Assembly: GCA_964057225.1 (NCBI GenBank)
Contig: OZ059897.1
Span: forward strand, 19,096,001-19,160,000
Length of the DNA: 64,000 nucleotides
From: Auanema rhodensis
Lineage: Eukaryota > Nematoda > Chromadorea > Rhabditida > Rhabditidae
Direction: 5' to 3'
Shown here: piece after piece, positions 10,301 to 24,400 of the stretch
How the letters are laid out: each line of letters starts with the position of its first letter
How positions within the stretch are numbered: the first letter of the stretch is position 1
The notes under the pieces: generated by a model
Databases searched by the model: none
What the model saw: the letters and a program-made list of their open reading frames with translations, nothing else
What the model was told of the DNA's origin: nothing
Program-made: the position numbers and the translations under genes

Positions 10301-10881
10301 GATGGACAATGTTATTCAACGAAAAAATTATTTCTTCAGGGTGAAAATCGAGGATATAAGTGTGAACTTATATCAGTTGATATCTCGGTGCATTTTTAAG
10401 CTAGCGCAAATCTGATAACACAGATCGACGCAGCTTAAAAATCCGCATCGAATGCACTATACTACATTGAAAAACGCTTGATACAAAAATTAGTTATGAT
10501 CGTTTGAAAAATGATGCATTAGTGTATGTTGAGTTTCCATGTACACTCAACATTGCTTCCAAAAACATTTTGACAAAAATTTTTTCGAAAAATTTCAAAA
10601 TAATTTAGCAAAAAGTAGATGTTTTTAGATTCCTTTTTTCAAGGCAAAAACGATGGACAATGTTATTCAACGAAAAAATTATTTCTTCAGGGTGAAAATC
10701 GAGGATATAAGTGTGAACTTATATCAGTTGATATCTCGGTGCATTTTTAAGCTAGCGCAAATCTGATAACACAGATCGACGCAGCTTAAAAATCCGGATC
10801 GAATGCACTATACTACATTAAGAAACACTTGATACAAAAATTAGTTATGATCGTTTGAAAAATGATGCATTAGTGTATGTT
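7372..10881 (+). repeat. Recurring E'-A-D triplet, three copies
   Basis: E', A and D follow each other at 7372-8424, 8425-9477 and 9829-10881, with one F at 9478 between the second and third copies. The D of the second copy (9127) has an exchanged right part, with CCGCAT and tail GAGAAACGCTTAATAC, which matches the following F. Confidence 0.75.
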
Positions 10882-11934
10882 GAGTTTCCATGTACACTCA
10901 ACATTGCTTCCAAAAACATTTTGACAAAAATTTTTTCGAAAAATTTCAAAATAATTTAGCAAAAAGTAGATGTTTTAAGATTCCATTTTTCAAGGCAAAG
11001 ACGATGGACAATGTTATTCAACGAAAAAATTATTCCTTCAGGGTGAAAATCGAGGATATAAGTGTGAACTTATATCAGTTGATATCTCGGTGCATTTTTA
11101 AGCTAGCGCAAATCTGATAACACAGATCGACGCAGCTTAAAAATCCGCATCGAATGCACTATACTACATTGAGAAACGCTTAATACAAAAATTAGTTATG
11201 ATCGTTTGAAAAATGATGCATTAGTGTATGTTGAGTTTCCATGTACACTCAACATTGCTTCCAAAAACATTTTGACAAAAATTTTTTCGAAAAATTTCAA
11301 AATAATTTAGCAAAAAGTAGATGTTTTTAGATTCCATTTTTCAAGGCAAAGACGATAGACAATGTTATTCAACGAAAAAATTAATTCTTCAGGGTGAAAA
11401 TCGAGGATATAAGTGTGAACTTATATCAGTTGATATCTCGGTGCATTTTTAAGCTAGCGCAAATCTGATAACACAGATCGACGCAGCTTAATAATCCGCA
11501 TCGAATGCACTATACTACATTGAGAAACGCTTAATACAAAAATTAGTTATGATCGTTTGAGAAATGATGCATTAGTGTATGTTGAGTTTCCATGTACACT
11601 CAACATTGCTTCCAAAAACATTTTGACAAAAATTTTTTCGAAAAATTTCAAAATAATTTAGCAAAAAGTAGATGTTTTAAGATTCCATTTTTCAAGGCAA
11701 AGACGATGGACAATGTTATTCAACGAAAAAATTAATTCTTCAGGGTGAAAATCGAGGATATAAGTGTGAACTTATATCAGTTGATATCTCGGTGCATTTT
11801 TAAGCTAGCGCAAATCTGATAACACAGATCGACGCAGCTTAAAAATCCGCATCGAATGCACTATACTACATTGAGAAACGCTTAATACAAAAATTAGTTA
11901 TGATCGTTTGAAAAATGATGCATTAGTGTATGTT

Positions 11935-12285
11935 GAGTTTCCATGTACACTCAACATTGCTTCCAAAAACATTTTGACAAAAATTTTTTCGAAAAATTTC
12001 AAAATAATTTAGCAAAAAGTAGATGTTTTTAGATTCCATTTTTCAAGGCAAAGACGATGGACAATGTTATTCAACGAAAAAATTAATTCTTCAGGGTGAA
12101 AATCGAGGATATAAGTGTGAACTTATATCAGTTGATATCTCGGTGCATTTTTAAGCTAGCGCAAATCTGATAACACAGATCGACGCAGCTTAAAAATCCG
12201 CATCGAATGCACTATACTACATTGAGAAACGCTTAATACAAAAATTAGTTATGATCGTTTGAAAAATGATGCATTAGTGTATGTT
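11935..12285 (+). repeat. Monomer type H
   Basis: Type H reads like G but with the common TAGCAAAAAG, plus GTTTTTAG, CCATTTTTC, GATGG, AATTAATTC and tail GAGAAACGCTTAATAC. Starts: 11935, 34742, 44558. The first two occupy matching places in the 22-kb duplication; the third closes the junction zone. It has no private variant and may be close to an ancestral or consensus state. Confidence 0.7.
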
Positions 12286-15093
12286 GAGTTTCCATGTACA
12301 CTCAACATTGCTTCCAAAAACATTTTGACAAAAATTTTTTCGAAAAATTTCAAAATAATTCAGCAAAAAGTAGATGTTTTAAGATTCCATTTTTAAAGGC
12401 AAAGACGATGGACAATGTTATTCAACGAAAAAATTAATTCTTCAGGGTGAAAATCGAGGATATAAGTGTGAACTTATATCAGTTGATATCTCGGTGCATT
12501 TTTAAGCTAGCGCAAATCTGATAACACAGATCGACGCAGCTTAAAAATCCGCATCGAATGCACTATACTACATTGAGAAACGCTTAATAGAAAAATTAGT
12601 TATGATCGTTTGAAAAATGATGCATTAGTGTATGTTGAGTTTCCATGTACACTCAACATTGCTTCCAAAAACATTTTGACAAAAATTTTTTCGAAAAATT
12701 TCAAAATAATTTAGCGAAAAGTAGATGTTTTTAGATTCCATTTTTCAAGGCAAAGACGATGGACAATGTTATTCAACGAAAAAATTAATTCTTCAGGGTG
12801 AAAATCGAGGATATAAGTGTGAACTTATATCAGTTGATATCTCGGTGCATTTTTAAGCTAGCGCAAATCTGATAACACAGATCGACGCAGCTTAAAAATC
12901 CGCATCGAATGCACTATACTACATTGAGAAACGCTTAATACAAAAATTAGTTATGATCGTTTGAAAAATGATGCATTAGTGTATGTTGAGTTTCCATGTA
13001 CACTCAACATTGCTTCCAAAAACATTTTGACAAAAATTTTTTCGAAAAATTTCAAAATAATTTAGCAAAAAGTAGATGTTTTAAGATTCCATTTTTCAAG
13101 GCAAAGACGATGGACAATGTTATTCAACGAAAAAATTAATTCTTCAGGGTGAAAATCGAGGATATAAGTGTGAACTTATATCAGTTGATATCTCGGTGCA
13201 TTTTTAAGCTAGCGCAAATCTGATAACACAGATCGACGCAGCTTAAAAATCCGCATCGAATGCACTATACTACATTGAGAAACGCTTAATAGAAAAATTA
13301 GTTATGATCGTTTGAAAAATGATGCATTAGTGTATGTTGAGTTTCCATGTACACTCAACATTGCTTCCAAAAACATTTTGACAAAAATTTTTTCGAAAAA
13401 TTTCAAAATAATTTAGCGAAAAGTAGATGTTTTTAGATTCCATTTTTCAAGGCAAAGACGATGGACAATGTTATTCAACGAAAAAATTAATTCTTCAGGG
13501 TGAAAATCGAGGATATAAGTGTGAACTTATATCAGTTGATATCTCGGTGCATTTTTAAGCTAGCGCAAATCTGATAACACAGATCGACGCAGCTTAAAAA
13601 TCCGCATCGAATGCACTATACTACATTGAGAAACGCTTAATACAAAAATTAGTTATGATCGTTTGAAAAATGATGCATTAGTGTATGTTGAGTTTCCATG
13701 TACACTCAACATTGCTTCCAAAAACATTTTGACAAAAATTTTTTCGAAAAATTTCAAAATAATTTAGCAAAAAGTAGATGTTTTAAGATTCCATTTTTCA
13801 AGGCAAAGACGATGGACAATGTTATTCAACGAAAAAATTAATTCTTCAGGGTGAAAATCGAGGATATAAGTGTGAACTTATATCAGTTGATATCTCGGTG
13901 CATTTTTAAGCTAGCGCAAATCTGATAACACAGATCGACGCAGCTTAAAAATCCGCATCGAATGCACTATACTACATTGAGAAACGCTTAATAGAAAAAT
14001 TAGTTATGATCGTTTGAAAAATGATGCATTAGTGTATGTTGAGTTTCCATGTACACTCAACATTGCTTCCAAAAACATTTTGACAAAAATTTTTTCGAAA
14101 AATTTCAAAATAATTTAGCGAAAAGTAGATGTTTTTAGATTCCATTTTTCAAGGCAAAGACGATGGACAATGTTATTCAACGAAAAAATTAATTCTTCAG
14201 GGTGAAAATCGAGGATATAAGTGTGAACTTATATCAGTTGATATCTCGGTGCATTTTTAAGCTAGCGCAAATCTGATAACACAGATCGACGCAGCTTAAA
14301 AATCCGCATCGAATGCACTATACTACATTGAGAAACGCTTAATACAAAAATTAGTTATGATCGTTTGAAAAATGATGCATTAGTGTATGTTGAGTTTCCA
14401 TGTACACTCAACATTGCTTCCAAAAACATTTTGACAAAAATTTTTTCGAAAAATTTCAAAATAATTTAGCAAAAAGTAGATGTTTTAAGATTCCATTTTT
14501 CAAGGCAAAGACGATGGACAATGTTATTCAACGAAAAAATTAATTCTTCAGGGTGAAAATCGAGGATATAAGTGTGAACTTATATCAGTTGATATCTCGG
14601 TGCATTTTTAAGCTAGCGCAAATCTGATAACACAGATCGACGCAGCTTAAAAATCCGCATCGAATGCACTATACTACATTGAGAAACGCTTAATAGAAAA
14701 ATTAGTTATGATCGTTTGAAAAATGATGCATTAGTGTATGTTGAGTTTCCATGTACACTCAACATTGCTTCCAAAAACATTTTGACAAAAATTTTTTCGA
14801 AAAATTTCAAAATAATTTAGCGAAAAGTAGATGTTTTTAGATTCCATTTTTCAAGGCAAAGACGATGGACAATGTTATTCAACGAAAAAATTAATTCTTC
14901 AGGGTGAAAATCGAGGATATAAGTGTGAACTTATATCAGTTGATATCTCGGTGCATTTTTAAGCTAGCGCAAATCTGATAACACAGATCGACGCAGCTTA
15001 AAAATCCGCATCGAATGCACTATACTACATTGAAAAACGCTTGATACAAAAATTAGTTATGATCGTTTGAAAAATGATGCATTAGTGTATGTT
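12286..15093 (+). repeat. Dimeric higher-order repeat E'-G, four copies of 702 bp
   Basis: Eight monomers alternate strictly: E' at 12286, 12988, 13690 and 14392, and G at 12637, 13339, 14041 and 14743. The three inner E' and the first three G copies look identical. The first E' has two private changes, and the last G has the tail GAAAAACGCTTGATAC, so divergence is limited to the ends of the block. The matching place in the other copy of the large duplication holds one E'-G pair (35444-36145). Confidence 0.85.
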
Positions 15094-15793
15094 GAGTTTC
15101 CATGTACACTCAACATTGCTTCCAAAAACATTTTGACAAAAATTTTTTCGAAAATTTCAAAATAATTTAGCGAAAAGTAGATGTTTTTAGATTCCATTTT
15201 TCAAGGCAAAGACGATGGACAATGTTATTCAACGAAAAAATTAATTCTTCAGGGTGAAAATCGAGGATATAAGTGTGAACTTATATCAGTTGATATCTCG
15301 GTGCATTTTTAAGCTAGCGCAAATCTGATAACACAGATCGACGCAGCTTAAAAATCCGCATCGAATGCACTATACTACATTGAGAAACGCTTAATACAAA
15401 AATTAGTTATGATCGTTTGAAAAATGATGCATTAGTGTATGTTGAGTTTCCATGTACACTCAACATTGCTTCCAAAAACATTTTGACAAAAATTTTTTCG
15501 AAAATTTCAAAATAATTTAGCGAAAAGTAGATGTTTTTAGATTCCATTTTTCAAGGCAAAGACGATGGACAATGTTATTCAACGAAAAAATTAATTCTTT
15601 AGGGTGAAAGTCGAGGATATAAGTGTGAACTTATATCAGTTGATATCTCGGTGCATTTTTAAGCTAGCGCAAATCTGATAACACAGATCGACGCAGCTTA
15701 AAAATCCGCATCGAATGCACTATACTACATTGAGAAACGCTTAATACAAAAATTAGTTATGATCGTTTGAAAAATGATGCATTAGTGTATGTT

Positions 15794-18700
15794 GAGTTTC
15801 CATGTACACTCAACATTGCTTCCAAAAACATTTTGACAAAAATTTTTTCGAAAAATTTCAAAATAATTTAGCGAAAAGTAGATGTTTTTAGATTCCATTT
15901 TTCAAGGCAAAGACGATGGACAATGTTATTCAACGAAAAAATTAATTCTTCAGGGTGAAAATCGAGGATATAAGTGTGAACTTATATCAGTTGATATCTC
16001 GGTGCATTTATAAGCTAGCGCAAATCTGATAACACAGATCGACGCAGCTTAAAAATCCGCATCGAATGCACTATACTACATTGAAAAACGCTTGATACAA
16101 AAATTAGTTATGATCGTTTGAAAAATGATGCATTAGTGTATGTTGAGTTTCCATGTACACTCAACATTGCTTCCAAAAACATTTTGACAAAAATTTTTTC
16201 GAAAAATTTCAAAATAATTTAGCAAAAAGTAGATGTTTTAAGATTCCATTTTTCAAGGCAAAGACGATGGACAATGTTATTCAACGAAAAAATTATTTCT
16301 TCAGGGTGAAAATCGAGGATATAAGTGTGAACTTATATCAGTTGATATCTCGGTGCATTTTTAAGCTAGCGCAAATCTGATAACACAGATCGACGCAGCT
16401 TAAAAATCCGCATCGAATGCACTATACTACATTGAAAAACGCTTGATACAAAAATTAGTTATGATCGTTTGAAAAATGATGCATTAGTGTATGTTGAGTT
16501 TCCATGTACACTCAACATTGCTTCCAAAAACATTTTGACAAAAATTTTTTCGAAAAATTTCAAAATAATTTAGCAAAAAGTAGATGTTTTTAGATTCCAT
16601 TTCTCAAGGCAAAGACGATAGACAATGTTATTCAACGAAAAAATTAATTCTTCAGGGTGAAAATCGAGGATATAAGTGTGAACTTATATCAGTTGATATC
16701 TCGGTGCATTTTTAAGCTAGCGCAAATCTGATAACACAGATCGACGCAGCTTAAAAATCCGCATCGAATGCACTATACTACATTGAGAAACGCTTAATAC
16801 AAAAATTAGTTATGATCGTTTGAAAAATGATGCATTAGTGTATGTTGAGTTTCCATGTACACTCAACATTGCTTCCAAAAACATTTTGACAAAAATTTTT
16901 TCGAAAAATTTCAAAATAATTTAGCAAAAAGTAGATGTTTTTAGATTCCTTTTTTCAAGGCAAAGACGATGGACAATGTTATTCAACGAAAAAATTATTT
17001 CTTCAGGGTGAAAATCGAGGATATAAGTGTGAACTTATATCAGTTGATATCTCGGTGCATTTTTAAGCTAGCGCAAATCTGATAACACAGATCGACGCAG
17101 CTTAAAAATCCGCATCGAATGCACTATACTACATTAAAAAACGCTTGATACAAAAATTAGTTATGATCGTTTGAAAAATGATGCATTAGTGTATGTTGAG
17201 TTTCCATGTACACTCAACATTGCTTCCAAAAACATTTTGACAAAAATTTTTTCGAAAAATTTCAAAATAATTTAGCGAAAAGTAGATGTTTTTAGATTCC
17301 ATTTTTCAAGGCAAAGACGATGGACAATGTTATTCAACGAAAAAATTAATTCTTCAGGGTGAAAATCGAGGATATAAGTGTGAACTTATATCAGTTGATA
17401 TCTCGGTGCATTTTTAAGCTAGCGCAAATCTGATAACACAGATCGACGCAGCTTAAAAATCCGCATCGAATGCACTATACTACATTGAGAAACGCTTAAT
17501 ACAAAAATTAGTTATGATCGTTTGAAAAATGATGCATGTGTATGTTGAGTTTCCATGTACACTCAACATTGCTTCCAAAAACATTTTGACAAAAATTTTT
17601 TCGAAAAATTTCAAAATAATTTAGCAAAAAGTAGATGTTTTAAGATTCCATTTTTCAAGACAAAGACGATGGACAATGTTATTCAACGAAAAAATTAATT
17701 CTTCAGGGTGAAAATCGAGGATATATGTGTGAACTTATATCAGTTGATATCTCGGTGCATTTTTAAGCTAGCGCAAATCTGATAACACAGATCGACGCAG
17801 CTTAAAAATCCGCATCGAATGCACTATACTACATTGAGAAACGCTTAATACAAAAATTAGTTATGATCGTTTGAAAAATGATGCATGTGTATGTTGAGTT
17901 TCCATGTACACTCAACATTGCTTCCAAAAACATTTTGACAAAAATTTTTTCGAAAAATTTCAAAATAATTTAGCAAAAAGTAGATGTTTTAAGATTCCAT
18001 TTTTCAAGACAAAGACGATGGACAATGTTATTCAACGAAAAAATTAATTCTTCAGGGTGAAAATCGAGGATATATGTGTGAACTTATATCAGTTGATATC
18101 TCGGTGCATTTTTAAGCTAGCGCAAATCTGATAACACAGATCGACGCAGCTTAAAAATCCGCATCGAATGCACTATACTACATTGAGAAACGCTTAATAC
18201 AAAAATTAGTTATGATCGTTTGAAAAATGATGCATGTGTATGTTGAGTTTCCATGTACACTCAACATTGCTTCCAAAAACATTTTGACAAAAATTTTTTC
18301 GAAAAATTTCAAAATAATTTAGCAAAAAGTAGATGTTTTAAGATTCCATTTTTCAAGACAAAGACGATGGACAATGTTATTCAACGAAAAAATTAATTCT
18401 TCAGGGTGAAAATCGAGGATATATGTGTGAACTTATATCAGTTGATATCTCGGTGCATTTTTAAGCTAGCGCAAATCTGATAACACAGATCGACGCAGCT
18501 TAAAAATCCGCATCGAATGCACTATACTACATTGAGAAACGCTTAATACAAAAATTAGTTATGATCGTTTGAAAAATGATGCATTAGTGTATGTTGAGTT
18601 TCCATGTACACTCAACATTGCTTCCAAAAACATTTTGACAAAAATTTTTTCGAAAAATTTCAAAATAATTTAGCGAAAAGTAGATGTTTTTAGATTCCAT

Positions 18701-21403
18701 TTTTCAAGGCAAAGACGATGGACAATGTTATTCAACGAAAAAATTAATTCTTCAGGGTGAAAATCGAGGATATAAGTGTGAACTTATATCAGTTGATATC
18801 TCGGTGCATTTATAAGCTAGCGCAAATCTGATAACACAGATCGACGCAGCTTAAAAATCCGCATCGAATGCACTATACTACATTGAAAAACGCTTGATAC
18901 AAAAATTAGTTATGATCGTTTGAAAAATGATGCATTAGTGTATGTTGAGTTTCCATGTACACTCAACATTGCTTCCAAAAACATTTTGACAAAAATTTTT
19001 TCGAAAAATTTCAAAATAATTTAGCAAAAAGTAGATGTTTTAAGATTCCATTTTTCAAGGCAAAGACGATGGACAATGTTATTCAACGAAAAAATTATTT
19101 CTTCAGGGTGAAAATCGAGGATATAAGTGTGAACTTATATCAGTTGATATCTCGGTGCATTTTTAAGCTAGCGCAAATCTGATAACACAGATCGACGCAG
19201 CTTAAAAATCCGCATCGAATGCACTATACTACATTGAAAAACGCTTGATACAAAAATTAGTTATGATCGTTTGAAAAATGATGCATTAGTGTATGTTGAG
19301 TTTCCATGTACACTCAACATTGCTTCCAAAAACATTTTGACAAAAATTTTTTCGAAAAATTTCAAAATAATTTAGCAAAAAGTAGATGTTTTTAGATTCC
19401 ATTTCTCAAGGCAAAGACGATAGACAATGTTATTCAACGAAAAAATTAATTCTTCAGGGTGAAAATCGAGGATATAAGTGTGAACTTATATCAGTTGATA
19501 TCTCGGTGCATTTTTAAGCTAGCGCAAATCTGATGACACAGATCGACGCAGCTTAAAAATCCGCATCGAATGCACTATACTACATTGAGAAACGCTTAAT
19601 ACAAAAATTAGTTATGATCGTTTGAAAAATGATGCATTAGTGTATGTTGAGTTTCCATGTACACTCAACATTGCTTCCAAAAACATTTTGACAAAAATTT
19701 TTTCGAAAAATTTCAAAATAATTTAGCAAAAAGTAGATGTTTTTAGATTCCTTTTTTCAAGGCAAAGACGATGGACAATGTTATTCAACGAAAAAATTAT
19801 TTCTTCAGGGTGAAAATCGAGGATATAAGTGTGAACTTATATCAGTTGATATCTCGGTGCATTTTTAAGCTAGCGCAAATCTGATAACACAGATCGACGC
19901 AGCTTAAAAATCCGCATCGAATGCACTATACTACATTGAAAAACGCTTGATACAAAAATTAGTTATGATCGTTTGAAAAATGATGCATTAGTGTATGTTG
20001 AGTTTCCATGTACACTCAACATTGCTTCCAAAAACATTTTGACAAAAATTTTTTCGAAAAATTTCAAAATAATTTAGCAAAAAGTAGATGTTTTAAGATT
20101 CCATTTTTCAAGACAAAGACGATGGACAATGTTATTCAACGAAAAAATTAATTCTTCAGGGTGAAAATCGAGGATATATGTGTGAACTTATATCAGTTGA
20201 TATCTCGGTGCATTTTTAAGCTAGCGCAAATCTGATAACACAGATCGACGCAGCTTAAAAATCCGCATCGAATGCACTATACTACATTGAGAAACGCTTA
20301 ATACAAAAATTAGTTATGATCGTTTGAAAAATGATGCATTAGTGTATGTTGAGTTTCCATGTACACTCAACATTGCTTCCAAAAACATTTTGACAAAAAT
20401 TTTTTCGAAAAATTTCAAAATAATTTAGCGAAAAGTAGATGTTTTTAGATTCCATTTTTCAAGGCAAAGACGATGGACAATGTTATTCAACGAAAAAATT
20501 AATTCTTCAGGGTGAAAATCGAGGATATAAGTGTGAACTTATATCAGTTGATATCTCGGTGCATTTATAAGCTAGCGCAAATCTGATAACACAGATCGAC
20601 GCAGCTTAAAAATCCGCATCGAATGCACTATACTACATTGAAAAACGCTTGATACAAAAATTAGTTATGATCGTTTGAAAAATGATGCATTAGTGTATGT
20701 TGAGTTTCCATGTACACTCAACATTGCTTCCAAAAACATTTTGACAAAAATTTTTTCGAAAAATTTCAAAATAATTTAGCAAAAAGTAGATGTTTTAAGA
20801 TTCCATTTTTCAAGGCAAAGACGATGGACAATGTTATTCAACGAAAAAATTATTTCTTCAGGGTGAAAATCGAGGATATAAGTGTGAACTTATATCAGTT
20901 GATATCTCGGTGCATTTTTAAGCTAGCGCAAATCTGATAACACAGATCGACGCAGCTTAAAAATCCGCATCGAATGCACTATACTACATTGAAAAACGCT
21001 TGATACAAAAATTAGTTATGATCGTTTGAAAAATGATGCATTAGTGTATGTTGAGTTTCCATGTACACTCAACATTGCTTCCAAAAACATTTTGACAAAA
21101 ATTTTTTCGAAAAATTTCAAAATAATTTAGCAAAAAGTAGATGTTTTAAGATTCCATTTTTCAAGACAAAGACGATGGACAATGTTATTCAACGAAAAAA
21201 TTAATTCTTCAGGGTGAAAATCGAGGATATATGTGTGAACTTATATCAGTTGATATCTCGGTGCATTTTTAAGCTAGCGCAAATCTGATAACACAGATCG
21301 ACGCAGCTTAAAAATCCGCATCGAATGCACTATACTACATTGAGAAACGCTTAATACAAAAATTAGTTATGATCGTTTGAAAAATGATGCATTAGTGTAT
21401 GTT
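15794..21403 (+). repeat. Higher-order repeat series of 8, 5 and 3 monomers
   Basis: Three successive units begin with the G subtype CATTTATAAGC followed by A and end in J. 15794-18595 is G A B C G J J J (2802 bp); 18596-20350 is G A B C J (1755 bp); 20351-21403 is G A J (1053 bp). The series suggests loss, or gain, of whole monomers between duplicated units. B at 19298 has GATGACACAG while B at 16496 does not, so the units are not all equally recent. Confidence 0.8.
17547..17895 (+). repeat. Monomer type J
   Basis: Type J has GTTTTAAG, TCAAGACAAAGAC, AATTAATTC and GGATATATGTGTG, with tail GAGAAACGCTTAATAC. Starts: 17547, 17896, 18245, 20000, 21053, 24212. The first two are 349 bp, carrying the same 2-bp loss (GCATGTG) seen in some G monomers. 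The A180T change breaks one pair of the 174-195 dyad. Confidence 0.8.
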
Positions 21404-24400
21404 GAGTTTCCATGTACACTCAACATTGCTTCCAAAAACATTTTGACAAAAATTTTTTCGAAAAATTTCAAAATAATTTAGCAAAAAGTAGATGTTTTAA
21501 GATTCCATTTTTCAAGGCAAAGACGATGGACAATGTTATTCAACGAAAAAATTAATTCTTCAGGGTGAAAATCGAGGATATAAGTGTGAACTTATATCAG
21601 TTGATATCTCGGTGCATTTTTAAGCTAGCGCAAATCTGATAACACAGATCGACGCAGCTTAAAAATCCGCATCGAATGCACTATACTACATTGAAAAACG
21701 CTTAATACAAAAATTAGTTATGATCGTTTGAAAAATGATGCATTAGTGTATGTTGAGTTTCCATGTACACTCAACATTGCTTCCAAAAACATTTTGACAA
21801 AAATTTTTTCGAAAAATTTCAAAATAATTTAGCAATAAGTAGATGTTTTTAGATTCCATTTTTCAAGGCAAAGACGATGGACAATGTTATTCAACGAAAA
21901 AATTAATTCTTCAGGGTGAAAATCGAGGATATAAGTGTGAACTTATATCAGTTGATATCTCGGTGCATTTTCAAGCTAGCGCAAATCTGATAACACAGAT
22001 CGACGCAGCTTAAAAATCCGCATCGAATGCACTATACTACATTGAGAAACGCTTAATACAAAAATTAGTTATGATCGTTTGAAAAATGATGCATTAGTGT
22101 ATGTTGAGTTTCCATGTACACTCAACATTGCTTCCAAAAACATTTTGACAAAAATTTTTTCGAAAAATTTCAAAATAATTTAGCAATAAGTAGATGTTTT
22201 TAGATTCCATTTTTCAAGGCAAAGACGATGGACAATGTTATTCAACGAAAAAATTAATTCTTCAGGGTGAAAATCGAGGATATAAGTGTGAACTTATATC
22301 AGTTGATATCTCGGTGCATTTTCAAGCTAGCGCAAATCTGATAACACAGATCGACGCAGCTTAAAAATCCGCATCGAATGCACTATACTACATTGAGAAA
22401 CGCTTAATACAAAAATTAGTTATGATCGTTTGAAAAATGATGCATTAGTGTATGTTGAGTTTCCATGTACACTCAACATTGCTTCCAAAAACATTTTGAC
22501 AAAAATTTTTTCGAAAAATTTCAAAATAATTTAGCAAAAAGTAGATGTTTTAAGATTCCATTTTTCAAGGCAAAGACGATGGACAATGTTATTCAACGAA
22601 AAAATTAATTCTTCAGGGTGAAAATCGAGGATATAAGTGTGAACTTATATCAGTTGATATCTCGGTGCATTTTTAAGCTAGCGCAAATCTGATAACACAG
22701 ATCGACGCAGCTTAAAAATCCGCATCGAATGCACTATACTACATTGAGAAACACTTGATACAAAAATTAGTTATGATCGTTTGAAAAATGATGCATTAGT
22801 GTATGTTGAGTTTCCATCTACACTCAACATTGCTTCCAAAAACATTTTGACAAAAATTTTTTCGAAAAATTTCAAAAGAATTTAGCAAAAAGTAGATGTT
22901 TTTAGATTCCATTTTTCAAGGCAAAGACGATAGACAATGTTATTCAACGAAAAAATTAATTCTTTAGGGTGAAAATCGAGGATATAAGTGTGAACTTATA
23001 TCAGTTGATATCTCGGTGCATTTTTAAGCTAGCGCAAATCTGATCACACAGATCGACGCAGCTTAAAAATCCGCATCGAATGCACTATACTACATTGAGA
23101 AACGCTTAATACACAAATTAGTTATGATCGTTTGAAAAATGATGCATTAGTGTATGTTGAGTTTCCATGTACACTCAACATTGCTTCCAAAAACATTTTG
23201 ACAAAAATTTTTTCGAAAAATTTCAAAATAATTTAGCAAAAAGTAGATGTTTTTAGATTCCATTCCTCAAGGCAAAGACGATAGACAATGTTATTCAACG
23301 AAAAAATTAATTCTTCAGGGTGAAAATCGAGGATATAAGTGTGAACTTATATCAGTTGATATCTCGGTGCATTTTTAAGCTAGCGCAAATCTGATGACAC
23401 AGATCGACGCAGCTTAAAAATCCGCATCGAATGCACTATACTACATTGAGAAACGCTTAATACAAAAATTAGTTATGATCGTTTGAAAAATGATGCATTA
23501 GTGTATGTTGAGTTTCCATGTACACTCAACATTGCTTCCAAAAACATTTTGACAAAAATTTTTTCGAAAAATTTCAAAATAATTTAGCAAAAAGTAGATG
23601 TTTTTAGATTCCTTTTTTCAAGGCAAAGACGATGGACAATGTTATTCAACGAAAAAATTATTTCTTCAGGGTGAAAATCGAGGATATAAGTGTGAACTTA
23701 TATCAGTTGATATCTCGGTGCATTTTTAAGCTAGCGCAAATCTGATAACACAGATCGACGCAGCTTAAAAATCCGCATCGAATGCACTATACTACATTGA
23801 AAAACGCTTGATACAAAAATTAGTTATGATCGTTTGAAAAATGATGCATTAGTGTATGTTGAGTTTCCATGTACACTCAACATTGCTTCCAAAAACATTT
23901 TGACAAAAATTTTTTCGAAAAATTTCAAAATAATTTAGCAAAAAGTAGATGTTTTAAGATTCCATTTTTCAAGGCAAAGACGATGGACAATGTTATTCAA
24001 CGAAAAAATTAATTCTTCAGGGTGAAAATCGAGGATATAAGTGTGAACTTATATCAGTTGATATCTCGGTGCATTTTTAAGCTAGCGCAAATCTGATAAC
24101 ACAGATCGACGCAGCTTAAAAATCCGCATCGAATGCACTATACTACATTGAAAAACGCTTGATACAAAAATTAGTTATGATCGTTTGAAAAATGATGCAT
24201 TAGTGTATGTTGAGTTTCCATGTACACTCAACATTGCTTCCAAAAACATTTTGACAAAAATTTTTTCGAAAAATTTCAAAATAATTTAGCAAAAAGTAGA
24301 TGTTTTAAGATTCCATTTTTCAAGACAAAGACGATGGACAATGTTATTCAACGAAAAAATTAATTCTTCAGGGTGAAAATCGAGGATATATGTGTGAACT

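Larger units (their letters stand above)
10531..17546 (+). repeat. Large intra-array duplication, left copy (20 monomers)
   Basis: The order is D A F E H E' G E' G E' G E' G G G G A B C G. It matches the right copy (32987-38247) in order and in private markers: ATTATTCC in A, CTTAATAATCC with TTTGAGAAATG in F, TTCAGC in an E, two 350-bp G monomers of which the second has GAAAGTCGAGG and TTCTTTAGGG, CATTTATAAGC, CATTAAAAAACGC in C and the 2-bp loss in the last G. Confidence 0.85.

Noticed and set aside
19298-19648. Hammerhead-like core CTGATGA (also in 23159)
   Set aside because: Only two of 182 monomers have the core; others read CTGATAA. No matching GAAA with stems II and III could be placed. 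A minus-strand CTGAAGA core occurs in most monomers but also lacks pairing stems.
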